Below, one piece after another: positions 1-11,349 of a DNA stretch of 64,000 nt; the stretch's first letter is position 1; each line of letters opens with the position of its first letter. The translations under genes were made by a program, and so were the position numbers. The DNA is from Clarkia xantiana subsp. parviflora (Eukaryota > Streptophyta > Magnoliopsida > Myrtales > Onagraceae), in assembly GCA_036873135.1 (NCBI GenBank), contig JAPTYO010000002.1, positions 20,796,452 through 20,860,451 of the forward strand, read 5' to 3'. The notes below the pieces were generated by a model. That model was not told the DNA's origin, made no database searches, and saw nothing but the letters and a program-made list of their open reading frames with translations.

Positions 1-69
1 ATCATTATTAACTTCATGTATCAAATTAGTATGTGAACTTTTGAGATGATATATATCATAAAGAGGTTA

Positions 70-200
70 TTGTTAAAATATGAATAAGAACGTGTACAGC
101 GTCTTCACTTACAAATAAGGCACGCGTTTTAATCAATCATAAGTTGTGAGTGAACTTGTGAGTGAAGGTATTGTACACGTTCTTATTCATATTTTAACAG
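70..200. mobile_element. Small MITE, 131 bp, TTA target duplication
   Basis: The two ends are inverted copies of each other. About 28 bp on the left (tgttaaaatatgaataag and on) reappear reverse-complemented on the right, then the arms diverge. TTA is found directly outside both ends (67-69 and 201-203), the target preference of PIF/Harbinger (Tourist-like) MITEs. There is no coding capacity. The first terminal base does not pair (t versus c). A Tc1/Mariner-like element with a TA target is the alternative. Confidence 0.6.
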
Positions 201-805
201 TTATAATAAATCATTTCTGACTGTTTTTATTATGCAAGAAAAATATTTGGTTTAGAATGATAATAAAGAAAAAAAATAAGATAAAAGGCAAACTGATCAA
301 TACTGGAAAAATCTTTAAGGAAATCTTATACATTATAAGAATTCAGGAAAACAATTAAGTTATATATATATATAAAGAAGACTGCTAGACCCTACAATTT
401 CTGTTTTCATCATTACACAACTAAGTAACGAATATGACATCAGAATTACACTTCATCAACACTTCATCAGAATTGTAAATCTAGTTGTATGTGTTTCAAA
501 ATATGTTTTCCCAACCCCCATCCCCTTCTTCATTAGGGTCCATCATGTATGTGGCTTGTCTAAAATGCTCTGAAAACATTATTGTTTTTATTATGGGTTT
601 CACATAGTAAGACAGAGCTAGAACAAATTGGAATTTTATGAGAAATAGTTTGTAAATTGGGAAAGCTAACATTTGATTAGTTGTATTTCTAAACCAATTT
701 AGCTATACGATCCAATTCAATCGAAATCCGCGCAGCTTTTATGAATTCAAATTTTAGCTCGAAATGTCTACTTGTTAGTCTAGCCTGTAATAATGATCAT
801 AGTTT
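201..805. other. Intergenic, no gene seen
   Basis: AT-rich sequence with short (TA)n near 361-373. No ORF, splice pattern or repeat structure stands out. The last five bases (801-805, agttt) are the left target-site duplication of the Copia element that follows. Confidence 0.6.
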
Positions 806-1179
806 TGTTAAGATCTGAACCCTAACAAGTAACAGAAACGGAGAAGATTGATGAACAGAGATGGGAAAGTTAGGGTTTCAACGAAAGAGGGAGTAGAGAA
901 GAGGAAAGGACACAGCAATTGCGGTTCATCGAAAGTGGTTCCTTCAATTGGCACTTTCTCACCTTAAAAACACTATAAAAGGGATCTCAGACCTTTACAA
1001 GTCCAGGTTCAACCTTCAGTTCTTACAACGAAGGAACTATACCCAAAACAAACTAAACTGTTACAAACAGGTCCAAATACAACTAAATAAACAAACAATG
1101 TTCTGAAGCCCGAAAATAGAAGCGCCAGATTGCACAAACACAATAGGCCCACAAGCAGGTGAAAGCCCAAAAACCAATA
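806..1179 (-). repeat. 3' LTR of young Copia
   Basis: 374 bp, nearly identical to 6090-6463. The polypurine tract lies at its inner edge (1180-1190) and the target duplication agttt at its outer edge (801-805). Confidence 0.95.
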
Positions 1180-1190
1180 CTCCCCCTCAA
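1180..1190 (-). other. Polypurine tract of young Copia
   Basis: On the minus strand TTGAGGGGGAG lies directly before the 3' LTR, the expected site for plus-strand DNA priming. Confidence 0.85.
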
Positions 1191-3096
1191 TCTGGACCTT
1201 CAACACTGTCATTTTTCTTCAAGTCTTCACTACTTTCTCCTTGCAAACCTGTTGAATCTGCAACACTACTACTCACAGCAAAAATATCAATCATATTCAT
1301 TTTACTGACCAAGTAAGAATGTTGTTTTGAAACTAAAGCCTTTGTAAATACATCTGCCAACTGATTTGAGGTTTTAACATAATGAAACTGTATTGCACCA
1401 CTTAATAACATTTGCCTTGAGTAGTGACAATCAATTTCAATATGTTTTGTCCTCTCATGAAAGATTGGGTTAGAAGAAATCTGTATGGCAGCCTTATTAT
1501 CACAGAAAACAGAAGAAGGATTTTTCTGAACAAAACCTAACTCACCCAACAAACCTCTTAACCAAATCAATTCCTGCACAACATGTCTGATACTCCTATA
1601 TTCAGACTCGGCAGAGGACAAGGAAACAACATCATGTTTCTTGACCTTCCAGGATATCGCAGAATTACCCAGCAAAATACAATAACCAGTTAAAGACTTT
1701 CTGGACTCTGAACAAGAGCCCCAATCTGAATCACAATAACCAACAAGATCAACTCTGCTATCTGAACTCAGCAATATGCCTTTCCCAGGCTCTAATTTCA
1801 CATATTTAACAATAGGCAAAGCAGCCTCATAATGTGACCTTTTTGGCTCCTGTAAAAACTGTCTGAGCTGTTGAACAGAATATGCAATATCAGGTCTAGA
1901 TACAGTTAAATACAGGAGTTTCCCTATCAGCCTCCTAAAAGAGGAAACATCATGTAAAAGCTCATCATCATGACCAATACCAACAACATCATCATATTTC
2001 TTACTAGTATACTTAGTATTAACCTCCATAGGGGTTTTAGCAGGTTTACAACCTGCCAAGCCAACCTCAGAGATTAATTCTAAGGCATACTCTCTCTGAT
2101 TTAAAACAATCCCTTTGCTTGATCTAGCAACTTCAATACCAAGAAAATATTGCAGTTCCCCCAAATCTTTCATTTTAAAATTGTTTTCCAACACATGCTT
2201 TAAATCAGTAACCATTCTTTGACTATTTCCAGTAATCACAAGATCATCAACATATACCAGTAATATAACAATTTGATCACCATCCTTTTTTGTAAACAAT
2301 GAATAGTCATATGGTGATTGATGATAACCAGAATTAATCAAGGACTCAGACAGTTTTAAATTCCATTGCCTAGAAGCTTGTTTAAGCCCATACAAAGATT
2401 TTCGTAATCTACACACAAGATTAGACCCAGAAAACTCCCCCTGATTACGAAAACCTTGGGGTAAAGACATGTAAACCTCCTCTGATAGATCTCCTTGTAA
2501 AAAGGCATTATATACATCCATTTGGAAAAGATGCCAATTTTGAGATGCAGCTAAGGCAAGGACTAATCTAACAGTGTTCATTTTCACAACAGGCGAAAAA
2601 GTTTCATAATAATCAATACCAAACTGTTGTTTATAGCCTTTAGCAACCAATCGAGCCTTAAAACGCTCTAAGGAACCATCAGAGTTATATTTGAGACGAT
2701 AAACCCACTTAGAACCTATAGGCCTCTTACCTGGAGGAAGTGTAACAATATCCCAGGTTTTGTTTTCCTCAAGGGCAGCAATTTCTTCTTCCATTGCCTT
2801 AACCCAGGATGGATTCTGAGCCGCTTCTGCAAAAGAAACAGGTTCCACCAACTTCGAAATAGAGGTTAAATAACAATGGTATAATGGTGAAATCCTATCA
2901 TAAGAGATATAAGCAGAAATAGGATAGGCAGATACAGAAGAAGAAGCAATATAATCTGCCATCCTAATGGGAGGTCTTTTATCACGAGTAGACCTTCTAA
3001 CCATAGGAAGATTTGCATCAGAGGGTGGATTATCAGCACCATCATCATGTGCAAGAGAATCATCACCATCAGAATCATGATTTGATTCATCATCTG
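1187..3096 (-). pseudogene. Copia reverse transcriptase and RNase H (long open frame)
   Basis: Open for over 600 codons. The region before MVRRSTRDKRPP (3004) is in frame up to the insertion at 3102, so the ATG at 3004 is not a true start. RT shows ARLVAKGYKQ, FQMDVYNAFLQGDL, and the catalytic YVDD in LLVYVDDLVITGN. RNase H shows YCDSDWG, SAESEY, and FHERTKHIEIDCH near the end. The C-terminus runs into the edge of the LTR. The domains look intact, but they are cut off from the rest of the polyprotein by the insertion and upstream frameshifts. Confidence 0.9.
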
Positions 3097-3101
3097 AGGG
3101 G

Positions 3102-3214
3102 GGTTATAATAGAATGTAAATTGTATATTGACTTGAATTGATTACATGAAACTTGGTACATATATATAATACAATACTAGTAGATATATAGGAGATATAG
3201 ATAGTGTAGATAGA

Positions 3215-3256
<42 letters not shown>

Positions 3257-3351
3257 TAAGATTACCTCTCCTAATATCTAGGGTATATCTCTAATACTAA
3301 ATATATATATTCTAAGATTACATCTCCTAATATCTAAGGTATATCTCTAAT
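3102..3351. mobile_element. 250-bp AT-rich insertion within Copia pol
   Basis: Interrupts the Copia frame between integrase and RT. Both sides carry agggg (3097-3101, 3352-3356), consistent with a 5-bp target duplication. Inside are a (TA)n run (about 3220-3253) and two copies of a roughly 45-bp unit beginning attctaagatta. The ends (ggttataatag... and ...tctctaat) resemble an eroded LTR (ttctattataac on the minus strand), so a solo LTR is my best guess. A MITE is possible, and the duplication could be chance in a G-rich stretch. Confidence 0.5.
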
Positions 3352-3363
3352 AGGGGTGTTGTG

Positions 3364-4320
3364 TCATATCAGAATGAATAATGGCATCATCATATATGAC
3401 TTGGTTATCAAAATCTTCACAAAAGAAGGGCAATGAATTCTGTTTGCTACCAGAAAATGGAAAAATATGTTAAAAAAATTTACCTCCCTGCTGAAGAAAA
3501 ATCTGTTATTTACAGGATCATATAATTTGTAACCTTTCTTAGTATCAGAATATCCCAAAAAAAACAGATGAAATTGATCTGGCAGCAAATTTGTCCAAAG
3601 CCATCAAATCCTTTGCAAAAGATAGACAACCAAAAACTCTTAAATGGGCAACATCAGGTTTTTTGTTCAACATAATCTCCATGGGGGATTGACCATTCAA
3701 AATAGAAGTTGGCATCAAATTGATAAGATAACAGGCTGTAAGAATACAATCACCCCAGAAAATATCAGGTACAGAAGCCTGAATTTTTAAAGCCCTTGCT
3801 ACTTCTAAAAGATGTCTATGCTTCCTCTCTACCCTTCCATTCTGTTGGGGTGTATAAGAACATGAACTTTGATGGAGAATACCTTTGGTTTTAAAAAAAT
3901 CTTGAATAAAATTCCCAAAGAATTCCCCACCATTATCACTTCTGAAAACCTTGATGGTTTTTTTGAATTGAGTTTCAACCATGAGAACAAAATTTCTTAA
4001 CAGTTCAGCCACATTGCTTTTGTTCTTCATGAGAAAAACCCAAGTTACTCTTGAAAAATCGTCAACAAGAGTAAGAAAATATTTGTGTTGATCATAAGTG
4101 GCTGTCTTGTAAGGTCCCCATACATCACTATGAATAAGATCAAACATGGAATCTGCTTTATTATTGGAAAGGTTGAAAGGAGGCCTAGTCAGTTTGGCTA
4201 AAGGACAAACAGTACAAGGATCTAGCACAGTGTCTTTATTTTTAAAAAAATCTAATCCAGCAATTTGTTGAAGTGCTTGAGTAGAGGCATGTCCAAATCT
4301 CATGTGCCAGAGAGTAGCTT
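3364..4320 (-). pseudogene. Copia integrase (frameshifted)
   Basis: Holds the His/Cys zinc region (RFGHAS, then CTVCPLAK) and the rve catalytic core with its acidic residues in HSDVWGPY, FRSDNGGEFF and GRVERKHRH (D,D,E). The frame breaks near 3560 within an eight-adenine run: one frame ends SSVFFGIF while FFLGYSDTKKGYKLYDP, the usual continuation, is in the next frame. It shifts again near 3470 at a seven-base A run. The 250-bp insertion at 3102-3351 then separates it from RT. Confidence 0.85.
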
Positions 4321-4956
4321 GTTCTTGTTTGTAGTAGCAAAGGCAAAAGCATGATCCTTATTGTTGCTGGGGTTCAGAAAATACAGACCAGAATTGTATT
4401 CACCATTTGCCAAGACCCTCCCATTTGAGGGGTCCTGCATAATAGCAAATTTTGGATGAAAAACAGCAATACAGTTCTGGTCTTTTGTGAATTGAGATAT
4501 GGATATGAGATTATACTTGAAATTTGGTAAAAAAAGAATGTTTCTCAAAACACAATTAGGAAAAATATTACAGTCACCAATCCCAGCAGCAAAAGCATAT
4601 TCACCATCAGGCAATTGTACTCTAGTTTTAGAAAGAGGTTTATAATTTTTTAACCAGGAAAAATTGCTAGTCATATGGTTGCTGGCACCAGTGTCCAGAA
4701 TCCAGCAATTAGAAATACTATCCTTAGGGAATTTAGACATCATACCTGCACCTTGGACATCTTCTTCTGGTGGAGTGATGGCTGTGGCAACATTAGCAGT
4801 GTTTCCACTACCTCCAAACTGCCTCAGAAGTGTGTTAAACTGCTCAGAGGTGAGATTAATATTCCCAGTGGACATGATTGCTGAATTCTGAGACCCATAG
4901 TTGCCAATGTCACACACTGTGGTAGTGGCAGCATTGGCTTTGGCAGCCATACCCTT
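4300..4956 (-). pseudogene. Copia protease and start of GAG-pre-integrase region
   Basis: An open stretch containing the aspartic-protease signature WILDTGASNHM, typical of Copia polyproteins, followed by conserved protease sequence (LPNFKYNLISISQ). The frame is lost near 4320: the tail reads NKNKLLSGT and stops, while the expected LWHMRFGHAS of the GAG-pre-integrase zinc domain is in another frame (next entry). This is a segment of one polyprotein, not a separate gene. Confidence 0.85.
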
Positions 4957-5894
4957 ATCTTTCTGATCTTCCTTGAATTTGAAGCAGTTTTCTTTACAAT
5001 GCCCCTTCCTTTACAGTAATCACAGCCTTTTGCATAACAACGTTCAATCAGGTGACCCTTTTTCTTGCAGAAAGTGCATTCGAGATCCAAATTAAGACCA
5101 CGTTTGGGCCTTCCATCATTTTGAGCAGGAACCTTGACCGTAAGAGAAGCCTCATTACTGAGCATAGACGCAGATATATCTCTTTGATTTTCTTCTTGAA
5201 GAAGAACTCCATAGGCTTGATTCAGAGTGGGAAGAGGTGTCCATAACAACAAATTACTCCTCACATTTGAAAAACTCTCACTGAGTCCCATCAAGAATTG
5301 AAAGAGTCTTTCATTCTCTTTGTGCTCCAAATGCTTTTTGAAATTATCATCAGGAATATGGGGGAGGGAACAAGCAGAGTCATACTCTGTCCAGAGATTT
5401 CTCAATTTTGTAAAAAAGGAACTGATAGAGTCAAGTCCCTGACGAGCAGTGACAATGTCTCTGTGAATTTGATAGATTCTGGATCCATTCATCTTGTCAA
5501 ACCTTTCTCTTAATTCCTTCCACACCAGGTAAGCATTATCAAGATATAAAATGCCATCAGCAATATCATCAGAAACCGAGTTAATGATCCATCCTCTAAC
5601 GACAACATCACATCTATTCCACAGAGAATGGAATTTTTCATCAAAAGCATTTCTGCTACAGGCACCAGTGATAAAACCAAGTTTATTCTTCCCTAACAGG
5701 ATAATCTGCATTCCTTTGCTCCATTTGCGAAAATTATCTTGGCCAGTCAACTTCAGAGATAATAAACACTGACCAGGATTATCAGAAGTATGCAAGTAGA
5801 GCGGGTGGAATGAGTGAACCTCGTTGGAGAAATCAGCGATCTCAATAGGAACAATGGGAGTCGTATCGTCAGTGATTTCGTCGCCGTCCGACAT
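4957..5894 (-). pseudogene. Copia gag (frameshifted)
   Basis: Encodes the capsid/nucleocapsid part of the Copia polyprotein. The most likely start is the ATG at 5894 (MSDGDEITDD); an in-frame ATG 12 codons upstream also exists. It carries a UBN2/retrotran_gag-type region and one good zinc knuckle (CTFCKKKGHLIERC, CX2CX4HX4C). A second knuckle is broken: the frame changes inside CDYCKGRG near 5010, apparently by loss of one base in a purine run, and the reading frame moves to that of the protease ORF. Everything downstream in the original frame is nonsense. Confidence 0.85.
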
Positions 5895-6077
5895 CTTTGA
5901 AGAAAGATTTCGGTTGCGATTAAACCACAAGAAGGAGAACCAAGCAGCAAATTGTCAATCGGAGCAAATCCTTGCGGCCAAAGAAGATATACAGTCGCGA
6001 GGATCTTGCATGCAAAATAGTTCCATCCGAATAGTAAGCGCAGCGAAAGTAGGATCGATCGGTGAGAAATCCTCACC

Positions 6078-6089
6078 GCTCTGATACCA
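6078..6089 (-). other. Primer-binding site (initiator tRNA-Met)
   Basis: On the minus strand TGGTATCAGAGC directly follows the 5' LTR. This is the usual plant Copia primer site, complementary to the 3' end of initiator Met tRNA. Confidence 0.9.
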
Positions 6090-6463
6090 TGTTAAGATCT
6101 GAACCCTAACAAGTAACAGAAACGGAGAAGATTGATGAACAGAGATGGGAAAGTTAGGGTTTCAACGAAAGAGGGAGTAGAGAAGAGGAAAGGACACAGC
6201 AATTGCGGTTCATCGAAAGTGGTTCCTTCAATTGGCACTTTCTCACCTTAAAAACACTATAAAAGGGATCCCAGACCTTTACAAGTCCAGGTTCAACCTT
6301 CAGTTCTTACAACGAAGGAACTATACCCAAAACAAACTAAACTGTTACAAACAGGTCCAAATACAACTAAATAAACAAACAATGTTCTGAAGCCCGAAAA
6401 TAGAAGCGCCAGATTGCACAAACACAATAGGCCCACAAGCAGGTGAAAGCCCAAAAACCAATA
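6090..6463 (-). repeat. 5' LTR of young Copia
   Basis: 374 bp, matching 806-1179 with one visible mismatch. Read on the minus strand it begins TATTGG and ends TTAACA, so the termini are TA...CA rather than TG...CA. It lies directly next to the primer-binding site and to the target duplication agttt at 6464-6468. Confidence 0.95.
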
Positions 6464-6468
6464 AGTTT

Positions 6469-7560
6469 TGCTTCTCATATTCCGCATGTAATCTCTACTA
6501 AACACAATGAATAGTTAATTTATACGGTGATGTATTGCATAACCTTAATAATCATGAACTTGGGATTCTATTAGATTTATTTAGTCACAAATCATACCGA
6601 ACAAGCTAATTTAATCGACGTATTCTGGATCACGCCAATTTTAGTGAAGCTCTGGCAAAAGCTATTAAAAAATTGCAATCAAAAGCAGCCTAGACTTATC
6701 GTATGATTGATATGCAAATAATGTCTTGCATTTCCCTTGGTTTTGATCTATATGGTAGATGTTTCTATTTGTTCTTAGGGCTGAAGGATTTTTTGCATGA
6801 CCGTAAATCATTTGTAATCCTTTCTAACTTTTGAGTTGGATCACATAAATTTTGTACATATTGCCAAAAAGATAAACAATTTATAATTTTTAATGAAACA
6901 TATAAATTTGTTTACAATGTTGCTCTTTTGAAGCTTGTTGAGATGAAGTACTGTGACACTACCAGGTATTTTGATTTATGGATTTTAGATACATGAATGT
7001 ATGGTCTCGGTTTCTCATTTAAGATTAACAGTGTAGATGGTATAAAATTTTCCAATGTTACTATATATATCCTTGGTCATTGTTTCTAAGTTAAGGGCTT
7101 TTTTTTTTGCACGGAGTCATGTTTGATGAAGTAGCTGCAACAGTATAATAGTCAAATTGTGCGTTAGTGACTAATATATGAGATTGTTATTATTTTAATT
7201 AATTAATATATTTGTTTTAGGATATATATATATTGTGTTTGGTCGCACAAATACCGACTTAACACATCACAAAATGGATATACAACACAAGAAAATAATG
7301 GTATCAATCATCAAACTTATTGAAACGCATAATATTACGCAAACAAACAAACACTAGGACTTACCACTCCTAGTAAATAAAAACTTATATATAGGTCGAA
7401 AAATCGTAGCATCTATATCATAGGCCCAATAGAGATCCATTCCGAACGGATACAAGCCCGTGAACTATGCTGTTTAGGCCCAATATAAACGGACGTAGGC
7501 CCATTAGTTATTGCTGAGTCACTAACGCACATCATCCATCGTCTCGCGCGGTCGGCGAGG
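6469..7560. other. Intergenic DNA upstream of the LIF2-like gene
   Basis: AT-rich with no convincing ORF. From about 7400 it becomes less AT-rich and leads into a promoter-like region: cgcgcggtcggcgaggg near 7545 and a GAGAA repeat (about 7601-7624) typical of plant 5' leaders. No clear TATA box could be assigned. Confidence 0.4.
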
Positions 7561-7814
7561 GAAGGGGCTTCATTTCATTCCCCCAAACAAAACCGAAGGG
7601 AAAGAGAAGAGAAGAGAAGAGAAGCTCCACACACATCGCCTTTTGCCTCTCAACTCAGCACCTCCCTGCTGTCGCCATTGGGTTCATCGATGGAACAGAG
7701 CCTCTCTCCTTGAAGCCGAGCTGTGAGCTAGTGAGCCCAACACTCTCGATTTGACTCACTGAGGGAGAAGCTCAAGGTGAAGAAGTTAAACGGAATTAAA
7801 AGGAGAAGGTGAAG

Positions 7815-8568
7815 GTGAGTGCTTTGTTGTTAACTTAGGAGATAGCTGAATCTCAATCAATCAATCAACAGACCTCATCCACTCCACGCTGACGCTCAGA
7901 ATAACCATAGAGGAGAACCAGAGAGACGGATACCATTATCCAAGCATCCATTTCGTAATCTCCGACTTCCACTTCTTGTCTCTATCCTCTCCTTTCTCAT
8001 TTTCGCCCTTTTTTGATTGATTACTAGCCTATTTTGTCTAATGTTCGCCTTTGCTATTGACTGCTTTTGATCATATCATTTCTTCATTTTTTCCGTTTGC
8101 GAATCTTTGCTGGCGTTAGGGTTTAGAAATTGTGTTGGAAATTCATTTCCATTTCTCATTCACTGCAAAATCTATGAAATTTCCAGAAAATTAGTAGATA
8201 CACCATCTCACCGAACTCGATTTGCACCCCCCAGCTCAAACAAAACCCCTTTAAAAATTTACTGTCTCAAGGTCGGCTGAACACGATTTTCAATAATTCA
8301 CATTAAAAATTATAAATTCCTGTACGTCTGTGTCTCTGTTTGTACACCATTTCATTCTCTTTTTGCAATTCAATCTGAAATGTTGATTTATATATATATA
8401 TATATATATATGCATTCCATATATACGTATGTATATTATACTTAAGTTTTGGATTTAGTTCCGCAGACATGGAAATGTTGTTTAGGAATTGCTACTGTAC
8501 GTTTGTCTCAAATTTTGTGATTTAATTCCACGTGGTTGTTATTTAGCCTTATACTTGGTGGTGTGCAG
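7815..8568 (+). other. LIF2: Probable 5' UTR intron of the LIF2-like gene
   Basis: A donor (gaag/gtgagtgc) at 7815 and an acceptor (ggtgtgcag) ending at 8568 bound a T-rich 754-bp stretch directly before the 35-nt piece that carries the start codon at 8604. Plant RNA-binding protein genes often have such leader introns. It contains a short (TA)n tract near 8391-8411. It was inferred from splice consensus only; other donors are possible. Confidence 0.55.
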
Positions 8569-8603
8569 CTCTTGATGATCCTAACTTAGAAGGTGAAGCT
8601 AAC

Positions 8604-11318
8604 ATGGCAGAGGGATCCGAAGTCGAGGAGCGAGTTGATCTTGACGAAGATAATTACATGGAGGAAATTGACGATGATGTTTTAGAACATTTGGATGAGG
8701 ATGTAGATGGTGATGGAGGTTCCAACGGGAATCAAGATGAAGAACAGGAGAATTCCAAAGCGGAGGCTAGTGAACAAGAGTTGTCACCGAACGCAAGCCC
8801 TACGACAAATAATGAGGTGGAGAATGTGGAGGACAGGCCTGTTGCTTCATTGAGTGATGAGGACAGAGAAAAGTTTGCTCATCTTCTCTCTCTTCCTCCT
8901 CATGGATCTGAAGTCTTCATTGGAGGTCTCCCTCGGGATGTTATGGAAGAAGATTTGAGAGACCTGTGTGAACCAATTGGAGAAGTGTTTGAGGTTAGAA
9001 TTTCAAGCTATATCTGCTAATGTTTTATCATTGAAAATTTGAAATTGCTTTTGACTATCTGTTTGTGGTTAAATGACTACTAGGTGAGGCTAGTGAAGGA
9101 CAAGGGCACTGGTGAAAGCAAAGGATATGCTTTTGTTTCATTTAAAACAGAGGAATTAGCTCAGAAGGCTATTGAGGAATTGCATAGCAAGGAGTTTAAG
9201 GTCATTTCATTGGCTCTTTTCTCTATCTAAAAGCCTTTCATCTTTAAGCGTGTCTAGATTTTCCTTTAATTTTCTGTGCTTCGCGATTTCAGGGTAAAAC
9301 ATTGAGGTGCTCTCAGGCAGAAAGTAAAAATAGGTTATTTATTGGCAATATTCCCAAGATTTTGAAGGATGATGAATTTAGAAAAGCAATTGAGGAGGTT
9401 GGACCTGGAGTGGACAACATCGAGCTTATAAAGGTGTAGTGATTAACTATTTCGTGTGTTTAGTTATCATTAAGGACTTGTAGTGCTTATTCCTTGGGTA
9501 ATTTTTGTTTTGTTTTTTCTCTTTTCTGTGGAATGCAGGATCCTCAAGTTCCAAGTCGGAATCGTGGATTTGCTTTTGTTTTGTACTATAATAATGCATG
9601 TGCCGAGTATTCAAGGCAAAAAATGTCAAGTCCTAACTTTAAACTTGATGGCCATAACCCAACTGTTACCTGGGCCGACCCCAAGAGTGCACCAGATCAG
9701 TCTGCTGCATCACAGGTATTAGATTTGAATGATGCCAGATTGATTATTTCTTCCAACCTTTACTTAAACAAGTGAACCAATTAATTTTGCTATTAAATTT
9801 TACGTATAGCTAACTTTTTTCTGGCTCGAGTGTATTAAAATTGCAATTTTAAATTGTGGGAGTGGTGGTTTAAGGGAAATTTTATATAACGAAGCTTCTA
9901 GTTGGTTCTATTACATTCAGTTCTTTTGGCAGCTATTATAATTCTTCACTACCACTTGTCTAGAAATAGATGATACTGTGTGAGGTCTTTTTTGTTGCAT
10001 GCAAAGCAAATAGGAAGTAATGTGAATTTTAAGATTTATATTTGTGCTTCCAGTAATTCTTTGTTTGTCTATTTGAGACATCATATTCAATATTTGCACA
10101 ATAAATTCAATTTTAATCACTTCTCAGTGTTGAATTCTGAAAAATGGGATTTGATGGTCGTGTTTATAGACTATAGAGATATTTGTCGATGTTGGATTGT
10201 TGTGCAAAGGAACTTCAATTTATGGATTAACGAAAGTGATTCTTATGTTGCTTTTTTGTTTTTAAAAGTAATATTAATTAATGAGGGCTAATGGAGAGAT
10301 GGCTAACTCTTTGGTAGTGTTTGAGTCTCCACTTTTTTTGGAGGTTTAGGACAAGCACACTCTAGTATGCATTATGCATGTGTGATATATGTTTTAGGGT
10401 TGCTAGAGCTTGAAATGTATCTTATCTTGTTGTCATTTGACAATCTCTCTAGTATGCACATGTGATATATGTTGAAGGGTATACCAGATTTCCTCCACAG
10501 TTGCTAGCCTTATTATCATTTCCATTTCAAATGTTTATTAGGGACTGATATTGTATCTTCGCTCTTTTATTACTGAATAAGTTGAGAGGCCACTTTGATA
10601 CACATATTAGCATTTTGCTCTTTTTGCTGACCTAAATATCCATTCTGGATACTTCTGTGGTCAAAGAGTGGGTTCTACACGGATCAAACGGGTTTAACAA
10701 ACTTGTATAGATTCATGTAGTACCTGGAGAAAGCTTATTTAGCATTAGAATTGGGTTGATATGTCATGGGTTGGATTGCACCCAAAGATAAGGTTGGAAA
10801 TAATTGTAATTCATAAAGAAGTTATGTCTAGGTCTAGAAACTCCTCGAACATGTGCTTATATATAAGATATTCTTAACAGGGTTTGGGCTTCCATTTCCC
10901 TGTACAATTTTGTCTCTAACAATTTGGTTAACTTCTAAGGCTGTATAGAGTCGAGTAAATGATTCTAGCTGTCTTATGTTTGCACTTATTAGTTTCCTTA
11001 ACTGGAAGACTTCAAAATTGAATATATCTTTGTTAATATATTGAGGTGAACTCTCACCTCGACCCATATATATAACCTTGAAAATTCATCTTTGTATGAA
11101 CTTGTTACTTTCTACATTGTGCCTGTTTGATTGTACCTCTCAAGGTTCTTCATAGGTGGAGGAAGCTGAATACTAATTTTTGCATACTAGGTTATGTTTG
11201 TCATGATGAATAGCTCATAAGTCTCACTGCAACTGAGATGAGGTCGCTGTCCTCTCTAGAATCACACGATCAAGTTGGACTGTGTTGTGCATATCCTGAA
11301 AAATGTGTTGACAGAATG

Positions 11319-11349
<31 letters not shown>

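Larger units (their letters stand above)
806..6463 (-). mobile_element. Young, defective Ty1/Copia LTR retrotransposon
   Basis: Complete structure on the minus strand: 5' LTR 6090-6463, initiator-Met primer site 6078-6089, gag, protease, integrase, RT, RNase H, polypurine tract 1180-1190 and 3' LTR 806-1179. A 5-bp duplication (agttt) flanks it at 801-805 and 6464-6468. The domain order PR-IN-RT-RH defines Copia. The LTRs differ at one visible position (t in gggatctcag at the left copy, c at the right), so insertion is recent. The coding part is nevertheless broken by at least four frame changes (near 5010, 4320, 3560 and 3470) and by a 250-bp AT-rich insertion at 3102-3351, so this copy cannot make a full polyprotein as written. 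Confidence 0.95.

Noticed and set aside
4664..6084. Plus-strand open frames across Copia gag
   Set aside because: Shadows of the minus-strand gag/protease coding sequence.
9980..10291. Open frames within intron 4 of the LIF2-like gene
   Set aside because: Low-complexity, AT-rich translations without motifs; they lie between exons whose phases join perfectly.
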